Positions 26,838 to 36,950 are shown, counted from the stretch's first letter. The stretch: DNA of 64,000 nt from Alitabrizicola rongguiensis (GCF_021491355.1 NZ_JAKENF010000002.1:868001-932000), one strand, 5' to 3'. Translations and numbers: made by a program. The notes: generated from the letters alone by a model not told the origin.

Positions 26838-29804
26838 ATGACCGAACAATCCCCCAACAACCAATTCCGCGCTTCGGCCTTCATGGACGGCGCGAATGCC
26901 GACTACATCGACCAGCTCCAGGCCCGCTTTGCCTCTGACCCGGCAAGCGTCGATGCCGGATGGGCCGAGTTCTTCAAGGCGCTCGGCGACAGCGAGCTTG
27001 ACGCCAAGCGCGCCGCAGCTGGTCCGTCCTGGGCCCGCACCGACTGGCCGCCGCAGCCCGCCGACGACCTGACCTCGGCGCTGACCGGCGAATGGCCGCA
27101 ATCCTCTCCGAAAGAGGCGAAGGCCGCGGCGCAGAAGATCGTCGAGAAGGCGACCGAACAGGGCGTGAGCCTGACCGACGCGCAGGTGCAGCGCGCCGTG
27201 CTCGACTCGATCCGCGCGCTGATGATCATCCGCGCCTACCGGATCCGCGGCCACCTCGCCGCAGACCTCGACCCGCTTGGCATCCGCGACCGCTCGAACC
27301 ACCCCGAGCTCGACCCGAAATCCTACGGTTTCTCCGATGCCGACATGGACCGGCCGATCTTCATCGACAACGTGCTTGGTCTTCAGGTCGCGTCGATGCG
27401 CCAGATCATCGAGATCGTGAAGCGCACCTATTGCGGCACCTTCGCACTCCAGTACATGCACATCTCCGACCCCGAGCAGGCCGCCTGGCTCAAGGAACGG
27501 ATCGAAGGCTACGGCAAGGAAATCGCCTTCACCCGCGAGGGCCGCAAGGCCATCCTCAACAAGCTGGTCGAGGCCGAGGGCTACGAGAAGTTCCTGCATG
27601 TCAAGTACATGGGTACCAAGCGTTTCGGCCTGGACGGTGGTGAGGCGCTGATCCCGGCGATGGAGCAGATCATCAAGCGCGGCGGCGCGCTTGGGGTGAA
27701 GGAAATCGTCATCGGCATGCCGCACCGCGGTCGCCTTAACGTGCTCGCCAACGTGATGGGCAAGCCCTACCGCGCCATCTTCCACGAATTCCAGGGCGGC
27801 TCCTACAAGCCCGAAGACGTGGATGGCTCTGGCGACGTGAAATACCACCTCGGCGCCTCGTCCGACCGGACCTTCGACGGCAACACCGTCCACCTGTCGC
27901 TGACCGCCAACCCCAGCCACCTCGAGGCGGTAAACCCGGTCGTCCTCGGCAAGGTCCGCGCCAAGCAGGACCAGCTCCACGACACCGACCGGCACGAGGT
28001 CCTGCCGATCCTGCTGCACGGCGACGCGGCCTTTGCCGGCCAGGGCGTCGTGGCGGAATGCTTCCAGCTCTCGGGCATCCGCGGCCACCGCACCGGCGGG
28101 ACCATCCATCTGGTCGTCAACAACCAGATCGGCTTCACCACCGCCCCGTCCTTCAGCCGGACCTCGCCCTACCCGACCGACATCGCGCTGATGGTCGAGG
28201 CGCCGATCTTCCACGTCAACGGCGACGACCCAGAGGCCGTGGTACACGCGGCCAAGGTCGCGACCGAGTTCCGCCAGACGTTCCACAAGGACGTGGTGAT
28301 CGACATCTTCTGCTACCGCCGCTTCGGTCACAACGAAGGCGACGAGCCGATGTTCACCAACCCGGCGATGTACACCCGCATCCGCAAGCAGAAGACGACG
28401 CTCCAGCTCTATACCGAGCGTCTGGTCCGCGACGGGTTGATCCCCGAAGGCGAAATCGAGGACATGAAGGCGGCCTTCCAGGCCACCCTGAATGCCGAGA
28501 TGGAAGCGGGCAAGGACTATCGCCCGAACAAGGCCGACTGGCTTGATGGCCGCTGGAAGAACCTCGCCCGCGAAGATGCCGAAAGCTACCAGCGCGGCGA
28601 TACAGCGATCCCGCCCGAGAGGCTTGCCGAGGTCGGAGCGGCGCTGACCCGCGTGCCCGAAGGTTTCGACATCCACAAGACAGTCGCCCGCCAACTCGAG
28701 GCGAAAGCCAAGATGTTCGAAACCGGACGCGGCTTCGACTGGGCCACTGCCGAGGCACTCGCCTTCGGCAGCCTCCTCTCCGAAGGATTCCCTGTGCGCC
28801 TCTCGGGCCAGGACTCAACCCGCGGCACCTTCAGCCAGCGTCATTCGGCCTTCATCGACCAGGCGACCGAGGACCGCTACTACCCGCTGAACCACATCAA
28901 GGCGGGTCAGGCGCGCTACGAGGTCACAGACTCGATGCTGTCGGAATATGCCGTGCTCGGCTTCGAATACGGCTATTCGCTGGCGGAACCGAACGCGCTG
29001 ACTCTCTGGGAAGCCCAGTTCGGCGATTTCGCCAATGGCGCGCAGATCATGTTCGACCAGTTCATCAACTCGGGCGAGTCGAAATGGCTGCGCATGTCAG
29101 GGCTCGTCTGCCTTCTGCCCCATGGCTTCGAAGGTCAGGGGCCGGAACATTCCTCTGCCCGTCTCGAGCGCTTCCTCCAGATGTCGGCCAATGACAACTG
29201 GATCGTGGCGAACGTCTCGACCCCGTCGAACTACTTCCACATCCTGCGCCGCCAGATCCATCGCAGCTTCCGCAAGCCGCTGATCCTGATGACGCCGAAA
29301 TCGCTTCTACGCCATCCGCTCTGCGTCTCGGATGTCGAGGATTTCACCACAGGCTCCAGCTTCCACCGCGTCCTCTGGGACGATGCGCAGAAGGGTCATT
29401 CCGAGCTGAAACTGAAGCCCGATGCCAAGATCCGCCGTGTCGTGATCTGCTCGGGCAAGGTCTACTACGACCTTCTCGCCGAGCGCGATGCGCGTGGGCT
29501 GAGCGACGTCTATCTGCTGCGTCTAGAGCAGTTCTATCCCTTCCCGGCCCTGTCTCTGGTCAAGGAACTCGAACGTTTCAAGCAGGCCGAGATCGTCTGG
29601 TGCCAGGAAGAACCCAAGAACCAGGGAGCGTGGAGCTTCGTCGAGCCGAACATCGAATGGGTGCTCGGCAAGGTCGGCGCAAAGAACGGCCGGCCGAGCT
29701 ATGCCGGCCGCGCGGCCAGCGCCTCGCCCGCCACGGGCCTTGCCTCGCGCCACAAGGCCGAGCAGGAGGCCCTGGTGAACGATGCGCTGACGATTGGCGG
29801 CTGA
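26838..29804 (+). CDS. sucA: 2-oxoglutarate dehydrogenase E1 component
   Basis: A 988-residue thiamine-diphosphate enzyme that decarboxylates 2-oxoglutarate and passes the succinyl group to SucB. The N-terminal SucB-binding stretch ([19 protein letters not shown] split here as [14 protein letters not shown]), the catalytic [25 protein letters not shown], the ThDP-binding region with NNQIGFTT, and [11 protein letters not shown] are present. The C-terminal half has the transketolase pyrimidine domain ([20 protein letters not shown] is only named by [14 protein letters not shown]). Length is usual for alphaproteobacteria. sucB starts 1 bp after its stop codon. Confidence 0.97.
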   Translation: MTEQSPNNQFRASAFMDGANADYIDQLQARFASDPASVDAGWAEFFKALGDSELDAKRAAAGPSWARTDWPPQPADDLTSALTGEWPQSSPKEAKAAAQKIVEKATEQGVSLTDAQVQRAVLDSIRALMIIRAYRIRGHLAADLDPLGIRDRSNHPELDPKSYGFSDADMDRPIFIDNVLGLQVASMRQIIEIVKRTYCGTFALQYMHISDPEQAAWLKERIEGYGKEIAFTREGRKAILNKLVEAEGYEKFLHVKYMGTKRFGLDGGEALIPAMEQIIKRGGALGVKEIVIGMPHRGRLNVLANVMGKPYRAIFHEFQGGSYKPEDVDGSGDVKYHLGASSDRTFDGNTVHLSLTANPSHLEAVNPVVLGKVRAKQDQLHDTDRHEVLPILLHGDAAFAGQGVVAECFQLSGIRGHRTGGTIHLVVNNQIGFTTAPSFSRTSPYPTDIALMVEAPIFHVNGDDPEAVVHAAKVATEFRQTFHKDVVIDIFCYRRFGHNEGDEPMFTNPAMYTRIRKQKTTLQLYTERLVRDGLIPEGEIEDMKAAFQATLNAEMEAGKDYRPNKADWLDGRWKNLAREDAESYQRGDTAIPPERLAEVGAALTRVPEGFDIHKTVARQLEAKAKMFETGRGFDWATAEALAFGSLLSEGFPVRLSGQDSTRGTFSQRHSAFIDQATEDRYYPLNHIKAGQARYEVTDSMLSEYAVLGFEYGYSLAEPNALTLWEAQFGDFANGAQIMFDQFINSGESKWLRMSGLVCLLPHGFEGQGPEHSSARLERFLQMSANDNWIVANVSTPSNYFHILRRQIHRSFRKPLILMTPKSLLRHPLCVSDVEDFTTGSSFHRVLWDDAQKGHSELKLKPDAKIRRVVICSGKVYYDLLAERDARGLSDVYLLRLEQFYPFPALSLVKELERFKQAEIVWCQEEPKNQGAWSFVEPNIEWVLGKVGAKNGRPSYAGRAASASPATGLASRHKAEQEALVNDALTIGG

Positions 29805-29805
29805 G

Positions 29806-31326
29806 ATGGCAGTCGAAGTTCGGGTTCCCACGCTTGGCGAAAGCGTCAGCGAGGCGACGGTCGCCACCTGGTACAAGAAGCTGGGGGACGCGGTCGCGCA
29901 GGACGAGATGCTGTGCGAGCTGGAGACCGACAAGGTGACGGTAGAGGTGCCCGCCCCCGCGGCCGGGCGCCTTGTTGAAATCGTGGCGCCGGAAGGAACG
30001 ACCGTCGGGGTCGCCGCCTTGCTGGCGCAGATCGCCGAGGGTGCGGGCGAACCCGCCCCGGCACAGATTGACAAAGGCGCAGCGGCCACGGCCAGCGCGG
30101 GAGAGGGCAAGATGATCGACGTGATGGTTCCGACCCTGGGTGAAAGCGTGTCCGAAGCGACCGTCTCCACCTGGTTCAAGAAGCCCGGCGATGCCGTGGC
30201 GCAGGATGAGATGTTGTGCGAACTCGAGACCGACAAGGTCTCGGTCGAGGTTCCGTCGCCCGCAGCCGGCGTGCTGGCCGAAATACTTGCCCCAGAAGGC
30301 ACGACCGTCGCCGCCAACGCCAAGCTTGCGGTGATCTCGACCGATGCAAAGGCCGCCGCGCCCGCTCCGGCCGCCGAAGCCCCGGCTGCCGCACCGGCGC
30401 CCGCCGCCGCTCCTGCGGTGAAGGACGTCGAGGATGCGCCTTCGGCGAAAAAGGCGATGGCCGAGGCTGGCGTGTCGCGTGACGCCGTTACCGGCACCGG
30501 CCGCGATGGCCGCGTGATGAAGGAAGACGTCGCCCGCGCCGTCGCCGCCGGCAATGCAGCCCCGGCCCCTGCCGCCGCGCCCGCGCCTGTCGTGGTGCCG
30601 CGCGGCGCCGTGGCCGCCGAAGACGCGGCGCGGGAAGAACGGGTCAAGATGACCCGCCTGCGCCAGACCATCGCCCGCCGCCTGAAGGATGCGCAGAACA
30701 CCGCCGCGATGCTCACGACCTACAACGAGGTCGACATGAAGGGCATCATGGACCTGCGCAACGAGTACAAGGACCTGTTCGAGAAGAAGCACAAGGTGAA
30801 GCTCGGCTTCATGTCCTTCTTCGTGAAGGCCTGCTGCCATGCGCTGAAGGAAGTGCCCGAGGTCAATGCCGAAATCGACGGCACCGACATCATCTACAAG
30901 AACTTCGTGCATATGGGCGTGGCCGTCGGCACGCCGACCGGGCTTGTCGTGCCGGTGGTGCGCGACGCGGACCGCATGAGCTTTGCCGATATCGAGAAGA
31001 AGATCGCCGAATTGGGCATCCGCGCCCGCGACGGCAAGCTCTCGATGGCAGAGATGCAGGGCGGCTCCTTCACCATCTCGAACGGCGGCGTCTATGGCTC
31101 GCTGATGTCCTCGCCGATCCTGAACCCGCCGCAGTCGGGCATCCTCGGCATGCACAAGATCCAGGACCGCCCGGTCGTGGTCGGCGGCCAGATCGTCATT
31201 CGTCCGATGATGTATCTCGCGCTCAGCTACGATCACCGCATCGTCGACGGCAAGGGCGCCGTGACCTTCCTCGTGCGCGTCAAGGAAGCGCTCGAGGATC
31301 CGCGCCGGCTCTTGATGGATTTGTAA
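29806..31326 (+). CDS. sucB: 2-oxoglutarate dehydrogenase E2, dihydrolipoyl succinyltransferase with two lipoyl domains
   Basis: A 506-residue E2. Two lipoyl domains are visible, with lipoyl lysines at about 43 (ETDKVTVEV) and 144 (ETDKVSVEV), joined by Ala/Pro-rich linkers. A peripheral-subunit-binding domain follows (about 205-247, [26 protein letters not shown]). The catalytic domain ends with [13 protein letters not shown] (His about 477, Asp about 481). Many bacterial SucB proteins have only one lipoyl domain; the copies here are nearly the same in protein but differ at synonymous sites, so the duplication is not recent. The frame begins earlier, but the ATG right after sucA (29806) fits the domain. 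Confidence 0.96.
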   Translation: MAVEVRVPTLGESVSEATVATWYKKLGDAVAQDEMLCELETDKVTVEVPAPAAGRLVEIVAPEGTTVGVAALLAQIAEGAGEPAPAQIDKGAAATASAGEGKMIDVMVPTLGESVSEATVSTWFKKPGDAVAQDEMLCELETDKVSVEVPSPAAGVLAEILAPEGTTVAANAKLAVISTDAKAAAPAPAAEAPAAAPAPAAAPAVKDVEDAPSAKKAMAEAGVSRDAVTGTGRDGRVMKEDVARAVAAGNAAPAPAAAPAPVVVPRGAVAAEDAAREERVKMTRLRQTIARRLKDAQNTAAMLTTYNEVDMKGIMDLRNEYKDLFEKKHKVKLGFMSFFVKACCHALKEVPEVNAEIDGTDIIYKNFVHMGVAVGTPTGLVVPVVRDADRMSFADIEKKIAELGIRARDGKLSMAEMQGGSFTISNGGVYGSLMSSPILNPPQSGILGMHKIQDRPVVVGGQIVIRPMMYLALSYDHRIVDGKGAVTFLVRVKEALEDPRRLLMDL

Positions 31327-31327
31327 A

Positions 31328-31741
31328 ATGGATCGCCTGCGTCCTGTTTTCGATACCGAACTCGGCGAGAACGTCGCTTGGCGCATCGAAAACATGGATC
31401 GCACTTGGACATTTCTCGAACCTGAACGAAGTGCGATTCCACAGTTCGAATATCGAGCTTACAAAGCACCTAGCGCCAACTGGAATCACGACCATTGTGC
31501 TGGATGCAATACGAAGCTCATGGAAGCCGGTGTCCCTGAGGGACTTGCCTTCGGGTGGGCGACAGTCGGGATGGGCATCAAAAAGGGCCAAAAGGTTTCG
31601 GTGAACTCAAAGGCATTTCTGGATGGAAGTCTGTTGATCGAACACCCGGATGGTGCGCCAACTTGGTTATGTTGCGACTGTCATCGGATTCTCGAGCAGG
31701 TGAGGTCCGGAAAACTGTCGGTCTCAACGGCAAACAACTGA
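31328..31741 (+). CDS. Hypothetical protein with CxxC pairs, downstream of sucB
   Basis: A 137-residue soluble protein starting 1 bp after the sucB stop. It has DHCAGCNTKL in the middle and WLCCDCHRIL near the C-terminus, two CxxC pairs about 54 residues apart that may bind zinc, and aromatic-rich stretches before them. The DNA is less GC-rich than sucB or lpd, and codon use differs, which suggests gain by transfer. I do not recognise the family. It shares the transcript direction and spacing of the suc operon. Confidence 0.65.
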   Translation: MDRLRPVFDTELGENVAWRIENMDRTWTFLEPERSAIPQFEYRAYKAPSANWNHDHCAGCNTKLMEAGVPEGLAFGWATVGMGIKKGQKVSVNSKAFLDGSLLIEHPDGAPTWLCCDCHRILEQVRSGKLSVSTANN

Positions 31742-31802
31742 TGCAGTCATCAAGCAAAGGGCGCTTCGAAAAGAAGCCTCCCGAGAGCGATTGGGAAGAG
31801 CC

Positions 31803-32042
31803 GTGCAACTGATCCTAGAATTCGCCGCACCGGACTACGTCGTGTGGAAAGCGTCCTTCGACGCCCAGTTTGAGTCCATCGACAACGCCGGTCTCTCGAC
31901 GTTGCAGATCTGGCGCGCCGCGGACGAGCCGAAGACGCTCGTGCTGTTCGAGGTCCACAACCGCAAGAATGCCGAAGGCTGGCTTGCCCGCGAGCGTGCC
32001 TTCGCGGGCGCCGCCCGAGCGACCTTCGTGGAGACGGTATGA
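31803..32042 (+). CDS. Small ferredoxin-like-fold hypothetical protein
   Basis: A 79-residue protein from a GTG start at 31803 behind GGAAGAG. Its pattern (LILEFAAPDYVVWKASFDAQ, TLQIWRAADEPKTLVLFEV) resembles small dimeric alpha/beta-barrel or ABM/EthD-like proteins. It overlaps the MAPEG gene by 4 bp (ATGA), so the two are translated together. A TTG at 31791 would add four residues. No specific function can be given. Confidence 0.6.
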   Translation: MQLILEFAAPDYVVWKASFDAQFESIDNAGLSTLQIWRAADEPKTLVLFEVHNRKNAEGWLARERAFAGAARATFVETV

Positions 32043-32437
32043 CCCCGGAACTGACCGTCCTCACTCTGGCCGGCCTGCTGCAGTTCCTGCAGTTCTCACT
32101 GATGTCCGTTGCCGTCAACCGCGAGATCGGGCCAGAGCGAACAGCAGGCCCCCGCGATGGCGATGACCTGCGCCGCGATCTGTCGCCCCGCACCGGGCGG
32201 CTGGTCCGGGCGATGGACAACCATTTCGAGGCGCTGATCCTCTTCACCCTCGCCGTGGTCGTCGTGACCCTCTCGGGCAAGGCCAGTCTCTTCACTGCGA
32301 TCTGTGCCTGGGCCTATCTGGCCGCCCGCATCGCCTATGTTCCCGCTTACTATTTCGGGCTGGTGCCCTGGCGGTCGGCCATCTTCGGGGTCGGCTGGCT
32401 CGCCACCCTTCTCATGCTTCTGGCGGCACTCCTATGA
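32039..32437 (+). CDS. MAPEG family membrane protein
   Basis: A 132-residue protein with four hydrophobic helices. RAMDNHFEALILFTLAVVVV and AYLAARIAYVPAYYFGL carry the MAPEG (membrane-associated eicosanoid and glutathione metabolism) signatures N-H-x-E and R-x2-Y-x3-Y. Bacterial MAPEG proteins are usually of unknown substrate; some have glutathione transferase activity. It sits between sucB and lpd, coupled to the small gene upstream. Confidence 0.85.
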   Translation: MTPELTVLTLAGLLQFLQFSLMSVAVNREIGPERTAGPRDGDDLRRDLSPRTGRLVRAMDNHFEALILFTLAVVVVTLSGKASLFTAICAWAYLAARIAYVPAYYFGLVPWRSAIFGVGWLATLLMLLAALL

Positions 32438-32545
32438 CACATCTCGCCAGACCCCATCCCCTTTCCGACGGTCTCCATAAGCATAGGGAAGCCGTAGGGA
32501 AACCAGACGCGTTCCAGACGGGCCGGAATGGCCAAGGAGACCCAA

Positions 32546-33934
32546 ATGGCAGAGTTTGACGTCATCATCATCGGTGCCGGCCCCGGCGGTTATGTCAGCG
32601 CGATCCGCTGCGCGCAGCTTGGCCTCAAGACGGCCGTGGTCGAGGCGCGCGAAACACTCGGCGGCACATGTCTCAACGTGGGATGCATCCCCTCCAAGGC
32701 GCTGCTGCATGCCAGCCACCTTCTGCATGAAACCCATGAGAACTTTGAGAAAATGGGCCTGATGGGCGGCAAACCCAAGGTCGATTGGACCAAGATGCAG
32801 GGCTACAAGGCCGATGTCGTCGGCCAGAACACCAAGGGCATCGAATTCCTGTTCAAGAAGAACAAGATCACCTGGCTGAAAGGCTGGGGCTCGATCCCCG
32901 CCCCGGGCCAGGTCAAGGTCGGTGACGAGGTTCACAGCGCGAAGAACATCGTGATCGCCACGGGGTCCGAGCCGTCCTCGCTGCCCGGCGTCATCGTGGA
33001 CGAGCAGACCGTCGTCACCTCGACCGGCGCGCTCGCGCTGCCGAAGATCCCGAAGTCGATGGTCGTGATCGGCGCCGGCGTAATCGGCCTTGAACTCGGC
33101 TCGGTCTATGCCCGACTCGGCACCGAGGTGACGGTGGTGGAATACCTCGATGGGATCACCCCCGGCATGGACGGCGAGGTAGCCAAGGCCTTCCAGAGAA
33201 TCCTGGCGAAGCAGGGGCTGAAGTTCATCCTCGGCGCCGCAGTGCAGGGGGTCGACGCCGCCAAATCTGGCGCAACCGTCCGCTACAAGCTGCGGAAGGA
33301 CGACAGCGAGGCAAGTCTGAAGGCCGATGTGGTGCTCGTCGCCACCGGCCGCCGCCCCTACACTTCTGGCCTGGGGCTCGAGGCGCTAGGAGTCGAGATT
33401 GAACCGCGCGGCCAGATCAAGACCGACGGTCATTTTGCCACCAATATCAAGGGCATCTACGCCATCGGCGACGCGATCACCGGCCCGATGCTGGCCCACA
33501 AGGCCGAGGACGAGGGTATGGCGGTGGCCGAGATCCTCGCAGGAAAGGCCGGCCATGTGAACTACGCGGTCATCCCCGGCGTGATCTACACCACGCCCGA
33601 GGTTTCCTCGGTGGGCCAGACCGAGGAACAACTGAAGGCGGAAGGGCACGCCTACAAGGTCGGCAAGTTCCCGTTCATGGGCAATGCCCGTGCAAAGGCG
33701 GTGTTCCAGGGGGAAGGCTTCGTCAAGATGCTGGCCGATGCCGCGACCGACCGTGTGCTTGGCTGCCACATCATCGGCCCCGGCGCCGGCGACCTGATCC
33801 ACGAGGTTTGCGTGGCGATGGAGTTCGGCGCCTCTGCCCAGGATATTGCCCTGACCTGCCACGCCCACCCGACCTATTCGGAAGCGGTGCGCGAGGCCGC
33901 TCTGGCTTGCGGCGACGGCGCAATCCACGTCTGA
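32546..33934 (+). CDS. lpd: Dihydrolipoyl dehydrogenase (E3)
   Basis: A 462-residue flavoprotein that re-oxidises the lipoyl groups of 2-oxoglutarate dehydrogenase. FAD motif [15 protein letters not shown], redox-active disulfide in [19 protein letters not shown] motif [28 protein letters not shown], and the catalytic His-Glu pair in [14 protein letters not shown] are all visible. I use the ATG at 32546 behind AAGGAG rather than the earlier in-frame ATG at 32528. It ends the suc cluster and converges with a gntR gene. Confidence 0.96.
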   Translation: MAEFDVIIIGAGPGGYVSAIRCAQLGLKTAVVEARETLGGTCLNVGCIPSKALLHASHLLHETHENFEKMGLMGGKPKVDWTKMQGYKADVVGQNTKGIEFLFKKNKITWLKGWGSIPAPGQVKVGDEVHSAKNIVIATGSEPSSLPGVIVDEQTVVTSTGALALPKIPKSMVVIGAGVIGLELGSVYARLGTEVTVVEYLDGITPGMDGEVAKAFQRILAKQGLKFILGAAVQGVDAAKSGATVRYKLRKDDSEASLKADVVLVATGRRPYTSGLGLEALGVEIEPRGQIKTDGHFATNIKGIYAIGDAITGPMLAHKAEDEGMAVAEILAGKAGHVNYAVIPGVIYTTPEVSSVGQTEEQLKAEGHAYKVGKFPFMGNARAKAVFQGEGFVKMLADAATDRVLGCHIIGPGAGDLIHEVCVAMEFGASAQDIALTCHAHPTYSEAVREAALACGDGAIHV

Positions 33935-33966
33935 CTCGACTTCGATTTTTCCGCGTAAAATCAGTG

Positions 33967-33989
33967 GCCTGCGGGAAATTCCCGCAGGC
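33967..33989. terminator. Hairpin between convergent lpd and GntR gene
   Basis: Arms GCCTGCGGGAA and TTCCCGCAGGC (11 bases each) around one base, in the 108 bp between two convergent genes. T-runs are weak on the plus strand and modest on the minus strand (GATTTT), so it may serve both directions. Confidence 0.55.
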
Positions 33990-34042
33990 TACCTGTTATG
34001 GAGCATGTGGCTCGGACAGACTATCACATAGAGATCGCGCAC

Positions 34043-34693
34043 TTAGCTGGCCAAGTGCCGCAGCCCCTGCGTCACGTCGGTGCGGATCGCAAGCCGCAGC
34101 CCCGGCTCGTCCCCGGCCTTCAACGCCGCGATAATCGTACGGTGATGCTGGGGCGGTTCGTTGCGCCGAAGCCGCGCATAAAGCGCCCGCATGGTCGGCC
34201 CAAGCTGCAGCCAGACCGTCTCGGTCATGGCCAGCATCGCCGGGGCTTGGGCGCGCAGGTAAATCGTGCGGTGGAACTCGAGATTGGTCCGTATGTAGGC
34301 GATCGCGTCCTGCTTCGCGACTGCCTCGGTATTGGCCGCATTGATCGTCTTCAGCCGCTCGACCAATGCCAGATGGATCCTCGGCAGGGCCCGGGAGGCG
34401 AGTTCCGGTTCAAGAAGCGCGCGGATCGCCGCCAGTTCCTCGATCCGCTCGGCCGAGAGTTCAGGCGTCGAAATCCGCCCCGACAGGGACAACGTCAGTG
34501 CCCCTTCCGCTGCCAACCGCTGCACCGCCTCCCGCGCCGGGGTCATGGACACGCCGAAGGTCCGCGCCAAGCCGCGCAGCGTGAGGGCCTGGCCCGGCGC
34601 CAGTTCGCCATGCATCACCTGCGTGCGCAACGCCCGGTACAGCCGGTCATGCGCAGCGATCGTCGGATCTGTAGGGCGGGCCTGGGTCAACAT
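34043..34693 (-). CDS. GntR-family regulator with FCD domain
   Basis: A 216-residue FadR-subfamily regulator: winged helix at the N-terminus (LYRALRTQVMHGELAPGQALT, then LARTFGVSMTPAREAVQRLAAEGALT named only by FGVSMTPAREAVQRL) and an all-helical FCD ligand domain with metal-type histidines (NLEFHRTIYL, HHRTIIAAL). FCD regulators sense small organic acids. I start at MLTQARPT (34693). It is convergent with lpd and could be a candidate for the local operators, but nothing links it directly. Confidence 0.88.
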   Translation of the reverse strand: MLTQARPTDPTIAAHDRLYRALRTQVMHGELAPGQALTLRGLARTFGVSMTPAREAVQRLAAEGALTLSLSGRISTPELSAERIEELAAIRALLEPELASRALPRIHLALVERLKTINAANTEAVAKQDAIAYIRTNLEFHRTIYLRAQAPAMLAMTETVWLQLGPTMRALYARLRRNEPPQHHRTIIAALKAGDEPGLRLAIRTDVTQGLRHLAS

Positions 34694-34725
34694 GTGCCAA
34701 AGCGAAACACCGCCCCGTTGCCGGG

Positions 34726-35421
34726 TCAATCCCCGCCGGCGTCAAAACGGTATGCATGGAGCGCCTGTCCCTGCCGCTTGAGCCACGCCCGCCGCTGCGC
34801 ATAGCCGGGCATCAGCCGCGCCACGACCGCCCAAAATGCATCCGAATGGTTCATTTCGGCCAGATGCGCCACCTCATGGGCCGCGACATAGTCCAGCACC
34901 TCGGGCGGAGCCATGATCAGCCGCCACGAATACATCAACGATCCATCCACCGTGCATGACCCCCACCGCGACCGCGTGTCGCGCAGCGTAATGCGCCGGA
35001 AAGGTCGCCCGAGTGCTGCGGCGTGCCGGTCGCTCGCCTCGGTCAGCCGGTCCCTGGCCAGGGTGCGCAGAAAGGCGGCGGTTCGTGTACCCGCCTGCGC
35101 CGCTTCGCCCGGCACAAGGAGCGATTCGCCGTAAACCCGTACCAGCCGTCCGGTGGCGGGCTCGATCCGCAGCATCCGCCCCTCGACCGGAATCGTGCTG
35201 CCATGGCCGACAAGGTCAAGTTTCGGCATCCGTGCCAGGGCTGATCGAATCCAGTCCTCCTGTGCCCGGGCGAAGGCAAGCGCCTCGGCTTCCCGCGCGC
35301 GGGGTGGCAGGCTGAGGGTCACGGTGCCGTCAAGCCGCGAGACACGCAGCGAAAACCGCCGCGCCCGGGCCGAACGGCGCAGCGTGATCTCGATTGGCGG
35401 ATGTCCGGGCAGATGCGGCAT
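34726..35421 (-). CDS. YgjP-like (M48/SprT-type) metallopeptidase domain protein
   Basis: A 231-residue protein with the zinc-binding motif HEVAHLAEMNHSDAFW: HExxH followed by a second histidine in NHS. DTRSRWGSCTVDGSLMYSWRL upstream of it is the standard signature of the YgjP/DUF45 family (here WGSC and MYSWRL). Members are often labelled metal-dependent hydrolases; one was reported as a UTP pyrophosphatase. The N-terminal half is beta-rich. It reads toward the gntR gene, 32 bp upstream of it. Confidence 0.88.
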   Translation of the reverse strand: MPHLPGHPPIEITLRRSARARRFSLRVSRLDGTVTLSLPPRAREAEALAFARAQEDWIRSALARMPKLDLVGHGSTIPVEGRMLRIEPATGRLVRVYGESLLVPGEAAQAGTRTAAFLRTLARDRLTEASDRHAAALGRPFRRITLRDTRSRWGSCTVDGSLMYSWRLIMAPPEVLDYVAAHEVAHLAEMNHSDAFWAVVARLMPGYAQRRAWLKRQGQALHAYRFDAGGD

Positions 35422-35589
35422 GACGGTCCCTTATCACCTCGAAAGAATAACCTTGCGGAGGCTGGGCGAAACCCCCATATGCCGGGCATCCGCAGGGGGC
35501 AGATGCCACGAGGAAAGGCTTTGACAGCCGCCCGGCCTTGTGGCAAGCGACTGCGACTCTGGACCTGCCAGCATTTCAAGGGGACGACC

Positions 35590-35925
35590 ATGCCCAAGGA
35601 AGAATGGGGCACGAAGCGTGTTTGCCCGACCACCGGCAAGCGCTTCTACGACCTGAACCGGACGCCGATCATCAGCCCCTACACGGGCGAGGTCGTCGAC
35701 ATCGAAAGTGCACGCCGCAAGGCCGCCTCGGCCGTGATCTCGCGCGCCGTGCCCGAGAAGGACGACGATCTGCTCGTCGAAGATCTGGAAGCCGATGACG
35801 ACCTGATCGAAGGCGGTGTCGCGGCCGATGACGATCTGGATGACGAGCTGCTCGAGGATGACGCGGATGACACCGTTTCGCTCGACGATCTGACAGACGT
35901 CGCCGGCGACGAAGAGGAAGTCTGA
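35590..35925 (+). CDS. TIGR02300 family protein, acidic tail
   Basis: A 111-residue protein with an N-terminal module containing WGTKRVCPTTGKRFYDLNRTP and SPYTGE (the TIGR02300 signature, listed here in parts as WGTKRVCPTTGKRFYD) and a long Asp/Glu-rich tail of about 60 residues. The ATG at 35590 follows AAGGGG. The family is common in alphaproteobacteria and of unknown function; the acidic tail suggests binding to a basic partner. It lies just upstream of tRNA-Ala, which could be read through from it. Confidence 0.92.
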   Translation: MPKEEWGTKRVCPTTGKRFYDLNRTPIISPYTGEVVDIESARRKAASAVISRAVPEKDDDLLVEDLEADDDLIEGGVAADDDLDDELLEDDADDTVSLDDLTDVAGDEEEV

Positions 35926-36019
35926 TTTCCGGGAAGGGCGCAAATTGGGGCTTGCACGCCTCCGCGCCCTTCCGTAAAGAACCGCAGCGGTCCGCAAGGG
36001 CCGCTTCCCAAGACGGATC

Positions 36020-36095
<76 letters not shown>

Positions 36096-36112
36096 AATCC
36101 GGAAGGTAGATG

Positions 36113-36143
36113 AAAGGCCGCCTCGGGGCGGCCCTTTTCTTTT
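36113..36143 (+). terminator. Terminator of tRNA-Ala
   Basis: Stem GGCCGCC (36116-36122) / GGCGGCC (36127-36133) with loop TCGG, followed by CTTTTCTTTT and flanked by AAA on the left. It lies 20 bp past the tRNA 3' end. Confidence 0.9.
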
Positions 36144-36175
36144 GCGCATTGCGCTGGCTCACTCCGCCGGAATGC

Positions 36176-36201
36176 GAAACGCGCCCCGAAGGGCGCGTTT
36201 C
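36176..36201 (-). terminator. Hairpin, likely terminator of the small minus-strand gene
   Basis: Perfect 11-base arms GAAACGCGCCC (36176-36186) and GGGCGCGTTTC (36191-36201) with loop CGAA. It lies 22 bp past the stop of the minus-strand ORF at 36224, supporting that ORF. The T-run beyond the stem is short. Confidence 0.6.
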
Positions 36202-36223
36202 ACCGAGGACAATGACCGAAGGT

Positions 36224-36418
36224 TCAGCGGGCGCCAACCGCCAGCAGAACCATGCCAAGAAGAACCACCATCTCGGACATCGGCAGGGCCTGCGGGCAAT
36301 TCAGCAGGCGGTCGACAATCGAGGCATTTGCCGCCATGTCCCTGTGCCAGGGAGAGGGCGGCGGATCAAACTGAAAGTCAACAGACGAGAACCGGCTGTT
36401 GCGGCGGAAAAACTGCAT
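36224..36418 (-). CDS. Small hypothetical protein with C-terminal membrane helix
   Basis: A 64-residue ORF starting MQFFRRNSRFSS, with PPSPWHRDMAAN in the middle and a hydrophobic end (MSEMVVLLGMVLLAVGAR) that could span or insert in the membrane. GAGGG lies 6 bp before the ATG, and a hairpin follows the stop. Longer in-frame starts up to 36568 exist but lack such sites. No family is recognised. Evidence is modest. Confidence 0.45.
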   Translation of the reverse strand: MQFFRRNSRFSSVDFQFDPPPSPWHRDMAANASIVDRLLNCPQALPMSEMVVLLGMVLLAVGAR

Positions 36419-36950
36419 GAAACCCTCGTGAACTACCGAACGATTAGACACGCCCAGAAGGCGAGCTAGCAGTGCGGTCATTGCCGACAGCGATGTCACA
36501 ACTGCAATTAGAGAATAACCTTTCAGCCAATGTGGCACAACTTTGGCGCGTCGCGGCCCAATATCCACTTCTTGCCATGATTGAGCCGGCTAACGTTCTT
36601 GGATCGAGAACAGCGACGCATTCTTCCACATGCCAACCTGTCCAAAGAGACAAGCATCCGGGACGGAAGTCGCAATCCTTTGGACAATCGGTTAACTTCT
36701 GCGCGTGCAAAGCACTGATGTTTGGTTGTTTCCATTTTCGGGAATATGCGTTGCCAGTCTGGAAATTGCGCGACTGATACCGGTTTGGACTTCCCGGGAA
36801 GTGCCGAAGGCGTCGTATTGGGTGACTACGGGCAAGTCTCGATCGTCAAATTTACCAGATGTTCCTCTGCAAGAAACTTGCGCGCGTCAATCTTGTGCCC
36901 CGCCAGCAGCAGGACGTATCAAGACGGAGCAGGAACGGGAGGAGCCGAAA
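36419..36950. other. 532-bp gap before the AGE epimerase, no clear gene
   Basis: This stretch is visibly less GC-rich than its surroundings. ORFs in it have no start signals or domain patterns. Near its right end is the perfect palindrome ACTTCCCGGGAAGT (36789-36802), which could be an operator for the downstream epimerase gene. No integrase or direct repeat of the tRNA 3' end was seen, so I do not call an island. Confidence 0.5.

Noticed and set aside
26799-28694. Minus-strand ORF of 631 codons opposite sucA
   Set aside because: Antisense to the conserved sucA frame; no motifs or start signals.
29578-31404. Minus-strand ORF of 608 codons opposite sucB
   Set aside because: Antisense to two lipoyl domains and the catalytic domain; composition is that of a shadow frame.
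34671-34680. GTAGGGCGGG, same 10 bases as the arm of the sucD-sucA palindrome
   Set aside because: Only one arm is present and it lies in the first codons of the GntR gene; a chance match is likely.
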